DNA of 64,000 nt from Bugulina stolonifera (Eukaryota; Bryozoa; Gymnolaemata; Cheilostomatida; Bugulidae): NCBI GenBank assembly GCA_935421135.1, contig OW285191.1, positions 4,208,719 to 4,272,718 on the forward strand, in the 5' to 3' direction. The position numbers were made by a program, and so were the translations under genes. Positions 59,706 to 64,000 of this stretch are shown here, piece after piece. The notes under the pieces were generated by a model. That model was given only the letters and a program-made list of their open reading frames with translations, was not told the origin of the DNA and searched no databases. Numbering within the stretch: the stretch's first letter is position 1; each line of letters begins with the position of its first letter.

Positions 59706-59713
59706 TATTTATA
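59706..59713 (-). promoter_or_regulatory. TATA box upstream of CPEB1
   Basis: TATAAATA on the minus strand, about 210 bases before the proposed ATG; transcription would start near 59680. Confidence 0.4.
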
Positions 59714-60158
59714 TCATCTGGCCAAGTACTGAGCTATTTAGCTTTTCCTTGTTATAAAGCTAACAAGCCAATAGTATCAGAATTATTAGTTTTGTTAAAA
59801 TATGAAGCAAACAAAGCTGGTTCATCTAGGCCTAAGGTTCCCATCCCAGTACAAGCTGATAATGATAGCACAGCAATTGGACATTCCTTCTACTCCTGTA
59901 CAGGGATTAGCTATAAGCACTGAAAGTTATACTGTTGGCCTACAGTGCAGCTAGACTAATACATGCTACAGGCCCATAATTATATTTTTAATAAATATTA
60001 TATCTAGTACGATTCTAAGTTCATTCAATTCTACACTACCTACAGAATAATTAGATCTTGTGAAAGCATTGCTATACAATAAGTATAGCAATGTGTGAAA
60101 TGATGGATAATCTCTCATTGCTAACTGATGATTATAGCAATTAAGTGTCTTTAGTTAC
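59714..60158. other. Non-coding stretch upstream of CPEB1
   Basis: Nothing recognisable beyond AT-rich sequence. Confidence 0.35.
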
Positions 60159-60302
60159 CTTTACAATGAAAGGGATGTTCTGCTCTCTCTTCCACATCAA
60201 TTACTGTTAGATTAGCACTGTTAGTTATTGCCACCTTCACCCTAGAATACTTGTCAAGCATGTGCATGTACACTAACTGCCCATGAGAAGGTTTTCTATT
60301 CT
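60159..60302 (-). CDS. Coding-like exon upstream of CPEB1
   Basis: On the minus strand an AG acceptor (TTATCTAAG) and donor GTAACT bound 144 nt with 47 open codons: KPSHGQLVYMHMLDKYSR, VKVAITNSANLTVIDVEE, RAEHPFHCK. It ends in phase 1, which would fit CPEB1 exon 58752-58841 (giving Asp at the junction) and skip the duplicated exon 2. It could be an alternative 5' exon of CPEB1 or belong to something else. No family is recognised. Confidence 0.3.
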
Positions 60303-60897
60303 CTTAGATAACAAGACATATTTCTGGGGGGCTTAGCTGGCATTCATTCATAATAGTGAACCAATACTTAGTTGATATAACAAAGGGGACTGCCTTGTCA
60401 CTATGTTATAGATTCATGTGTATAGCCAGAGTGGTTAGAACAATGGAGACAGGGTATAACAACACGTCTTAATAGTTTGAGGAATTTCCCTGTGCTGCCT
60501 TTCTATTCCATAATGTAACACAACATGTTAGTAGAACAGCTGTTTACAAATTGCACTATATTATTCTGTTCATACTGGGAAATATGTAACCATGAAAAGT
60601 AAAAATGTTGCTAACTCCATAAACCTGTATAGTTCCATTCTGGAAGCTATCAACACACAAGCTAGCATACTGGTAGAATAGCTTTATATATTGCATACCA
60701 ACAGTTGATATATTTATTTATATTTTAGAGTGATGTAGCTGGATAGACTAGAAGCTAGAAGTAGTGATTAACTGATAGCTTCTAGCTACATGTACACTTG
60801 GCCAAGTACAGTACGTACATGTAGTTCAATGTTCTATCTTATCTACCTAATCAGTGGACGTACATGTACATATTACAATGTATGTCAGTTCAGTTGT

Positions 60898-61179
60898 ACT
60901 TGTATAATATTTAAGGAAGCCTGAGGTGTGTGAATCAAGAGGATAGGGTGAGGGGAGGGGGGTAGTATCATGCCCTATATGAAAATAGAGCTACATGTAC
61001 ATATCAAGTGTAGGCTTGCAAGGAGTGCTCTGAAGCTTAAGCTTCAGAGCACTCCTTGCAAGCCTACACTTGATATGTACATGTAGCTCTATTTTCATAT
61101 AGGGCATGATACTACCCCCCTCCCCTCACCCTATCCTCTTGATTCACACACCTCAGGCTTCCTTAAATATTATACAAGT
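60898..61179. repeat. Perfect 282-bp palindrome without spacer
   Basis: Arms 60898-61038 and 61039-61179 are exact reverse complements (141 bp each), centred on TGAAGCTT/AAGCTTCA. Identity ends abruptly at both outer borders. Confidence 0.97.
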
Positions 61180-62099
61180 GATCAATGTGCTACTATATCT
61201 AGTTACCATATGGCTTCCACTAATGAGATACCTGCTATAACAGCTGGTAGGTGGAGTAGTAGACAAATGGGGACATTCATTTAGGGCTAGACACCTCCAT
61301 ACTAAATCATCAAGGAAAACCTTAGTTACTATAACAAACTTATTAGCATAAAAAAACTATTTGCTATTTTACCAAAAATTCATGCTTTGCCACATATAGC
61401 GAAGTCATCATACAGCAAGTACCATCTGCGAAGGAGTTGTCCTATTCCTGTATAGAAGCTGAATTTCCAATAATTGAATATAATAATTTTATCTAACATT
61501 TGTCCAGAGCAAACTAAACACTTGTTTGAACAATTACATGACCGACAGGAGCATGCTTTAGCAAAAGTAAACAGCTCTAGACACATTGTGATACCGTGTA
61601 GCTCAGAAAGTTTGTGTTATTTCATTGTACATTATCGTTATAATGAAATGCTATAGCTATATTTTACTTCGAAATTATCTCGAGGCTGTCATCTTTTTGG
61701 CAAACCAAATAACAGTATCAACTTCATATTCAGGTAAGCAGTCATAAATACGGGACATTTTGGATGCTCTAAAAATAGTCTAGAGCTACACATACGAATA
61801 CATGATGTTGTACATGTACATGATTGTGCATTTATACATGTCATTATAATGTGTATGTGAATGTAATTAGTAAGTAGGCGTAGGATGTACATATACACAT
61901 ATTTATGCTTGTAAATTACTAACAACAAGGCTGTGTAGCAACATGCAACATGTGATATGTAACATGTCACATCTAACAAGTAACATGTAACATGTAACAT
62001 GTAACATGTAACATGTAACATGTAACATGTAACATGTAACATGTAACATGTAACATGTAACATGTAACATGTGATATGTAACATGTAACATGCCCAAAG
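61180..62099. other. Spacer or upstream intron of ADAM10
   Basis: A 60-codon plus frame at 61474-61656 (KHLFEQLHDRQEHALAK part) looks mildly coding but has no partner exon. The ACATGTAAC array fills the right end. Confidence 0.35.
61940..62092. repeat. ACATGTAAC 9-bp satellite
   Basis: About 12 perfect units plus degenerate flanking ones (ATGTGATAT, ATGTCAC). The antisense YMLHVTC-repeat frames are products of this array. Confidence 0.9.
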
Positions 62100-64000
62100 G
62101 TGTTCCATTGCTGACCAGTTATGAGAGACTAAACTATGACAGAGAGGCTCTCCTCGCTGACCACAGCAGAATATCCAAGAGGTCAGCTCGGTCCAGGTAT
62201 CAGAGTAATATTAGATGGTCATTCCACGCACACAGTCGGTAAGTGTAAATAATATAATCTACATTACTATGTAAATGTATAATTATTATGTTACATATTG
62301 AATAATCATGGTTTATATTGAAGGGTGACTGGTACTCCTCCCAACATGGGTTTAAGTATTTGGGCAATATTTAAGGATTTTGAGCATGTCCACTGCGCTT
62401 ACACATGTACGGGTATATGTCCAACACTATTACTAACTACATACTCATGTGATACAGTCATTATTAGTAACATGTACAAGTATATTTTTAGAGTCTACTG
62501 ATCTGTTTCAGGGATTTCCATATACAGATCTCTCCAGATCCTCACCTCTTCTCTAAAGACTTCTTGGTAGAAGCAGATGAAGACATCATTGAGTTTGATA
62601 GGGATAGAGCATACATTGGTCATATCTTAGGTAAGTGAAGGGTAGTCGCTGCTTAGCATTGCTGTCTCAATAAAATATTTTTATTTATTATATTGTTATT
62701 ACAATTCAACTTACATGTATTTAATATTTAGTATACAAATTTATTATAAATAGTGATACAAGATGCATTTTTATTTTTGATTTATTTCCTAATATTTCAA
62801 CGCTCATCCAAGCATCATCATCAGAGGATAAATGAAGCTATGGAAATTAAGGGCTACTTTACATGTATACAATGTATAATATAGAAGTACATCAAAGAGC
62901 AAAAACTAAGGAAATGGATTAGGTTAAGAATAAAGCTACAAAACTATACAAATTTAATGGAAGTGTAATTGTATAATTGTATATTTCAATTCAGCATCAC
63001 ATAGTACAGCAGTATCTGCAGATATTGCAAAAATCTGCTTGCCAGCATTGCCTTAGTACCTGCTTCTATATGCATAATAATGGCTGACTGGATTCTATCA
63101 CCCAATAAATTATTCCTTAATTTGTTAGATCACCCACAGAGCACAATTCAGTAAAAATACACTTTGTTATATGACACAACTATTTTTATATAATTACCAG
63201 TATTTATTTGATATATTCCTAAGACAGTATGTTTGTTTGATAACCCCATTGCTTAGATTAGCTGCACTATTTGAATGTGGAATATACTGTTTGTCAAGTG
63301 ATGTAATTTATAATAATACTGACCTGGCTAATTAGTTTACATTGTTTGTATAATATATTCTAGTATTTGCTGTTACTGTATTATGATCACTGTGTAAGTC
63401 TTAAAACGTGACTTAGAACAACATTTGAATCTACCATTCCACGTCATCACATGTTTGTATTGTTTGATCAGTGAACAGTCTGTAACGAAGTGTCAGGGCG
63501 AACTTAATGGTGACCAGCTAGAATATACATGTAATACTATGATGAAGAGCCTTTGCATCAGACCTCACTGTAGTAGTGCTTTTAGTGTACTAAACGACAG
63601 ACAACAAGACACAATTTGATGATTAAAATGTTATGCAAATTTAAAAGATAGTGAAATATAAACACATTTTGCAGGCAACATAAATACTACATGTATTTCA
63701 ATATTTTAGTGCAACAGGAAATTTCTGATATATTTTAATTAGGAAAGAGAGTTTCAGCTTACAGCATAGCCGCCCTACAGGCGTATAGTTTGGATGCATT
63801 ATCATCACAATGAAATTGTTTCCAGTCATATACAATGTAGCGCGTGGATTAAATTGTAATTATAATATGTACATGTAGGCCAACCGAAGAGTCATGTTAC
63901 TGGAGTTCTGCTGCTTGATGGCAGATTTGAAGGGAAAATCAGTGATGACGAAACAGATTTCTTTGTTGAAAGAGCGGAGAGCGTTTTACCCAGTGAAGAG
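62100..64000 (+). CDS. ADAM10: ADAM10/Kuzbanian metalloprotease, N-terminal propeptide exons (partial)
   Basis: ADAM10 is a membrane metalloprotease that sheds ectodomains such as those of Notch and Delta. Only the propeptide is in the window. Exons: about 62100-62238 (start 62100 or 62119), 62512-62630 and 63879-64000, the last cut by the window edge. Phases join. Family landmarks are SYERLNYDREALLADH, a dibasic KRSARSR, SFHAHSRDFHIQISPD, LFSKDFLVEADED, YIGHILG, GVLLLDGRFEGKI and DFFVERAESVLP, in the order seen in ADAM10 propeptides. The signal-peptide exon was not found; it should lie upstream. The first exon directly follows the ACATGTAAC array, so its acceptor has little pyrimidine tract if it starts at 62100; 62119 has a better one. 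Catalytic, disintegrin and membrane parts lie outside. Confidence 0.85.
62631..63878 (+). other. Intron of ADAM10
   Basis: AT-rich, no nested gene seen; the 64-codon frame at 63425 has no family features. Confidence 0.6.

Noticed and set aside
61210..61246. Possible ADAM10 first exon (ATG, then phase-1 donor)
   Set aside because: The phase would fit 62100, but the 12 residues are not a signal peptide, which ADAM10 requires.
61689..62108. 139-codon antisense frame rich in YMLHVTC repeats
   Set aside because: It is a direct product of the ACATGTAAC array.

Overview
The window is animal nuclear DNA. The genes carry many short introns with GT/AG borders, the DNA is AT-rich and full of transposon debris, and two genes belong to animal-type families: a CPEB1/Orb translational regulator with paired RRMs and a ZZ domain, and an ADAM10/Kuzbanian protease. 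Compact introns, a tandem secreted-esterase cluster and abundant TACATGTA-type palindromic words would fit an early-branching marine animal such as a sponge, but the species is inference. No protein search could be run, so splice models come from reading frames, phases and splice consensus.

Layout. 0-2.6 kb: 3' end of an unidentified plus-strand gene made of short phase-0 exons, with a SINE-like copy in its last large intron. 5.7 kb and 7.3 kb: terminal exons of two further unidentified genes, one per strand. 9.6-12.5 kb: a minus-strand gene of six recognised exons, including a 22-nt microexon, encoding a basic C terminus. 12.6-14.9 kb: a cluster of CAAGTC-rich inverted repeats with hAT-like ends, interrupted by a clean 641-bp hAT-type MITE with an 8-bp target duplication, followed by a short MITE. 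16.7-20.0 kb: a Penelope-type GIY-YIG fragment directly followed by a 5'-truncated, frameshifted LINE. 21.2-22.5 kb: a possible two-exon small gene.

25.3-53.6 kb: three tandem, co-oriented, apparently intact nine-exon genes (A, B, C; 591, 589 and 589 aa) for secreted type-B carboxylesterase/cholinesterase-like enzymes with full Ser-Glu-His triads. Exon sizes and phases match in all copies apart from a 6-nt difference in exon 7. B and C share a TATA promoter and spliced 5' leader that gene A lacks. Their introns hold shared minisatellites, a conserved hairpin, SINEs and a second hAT-type element with an 8-bp target duplication. Similarity between copies is patchy, which suggests gene conversion.

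54.3-59.7 kb: a 16-exon CPEB1 gene on the minus strand, with a TATA box, an ATG that is the only coding codon of exon 1, and CPE motifs in its own 3' UTR. 60.9-61.2 kb: a perfect 282-bp palindrome. 62.1-64.0 kb: the first recognisable exons (propeptide) of ADAM10, which runs off the right edge.

No pathway links the neighbours. The esterases are secreted hydrolases, CPEB1 acts on cytoplasmic mRNA, and ADAM10 is a membrane sheddase. The parts worth a second look are the esterase triplication, the palindrome, the two target-site-verified hAT MITEs and the unidentified small genes.
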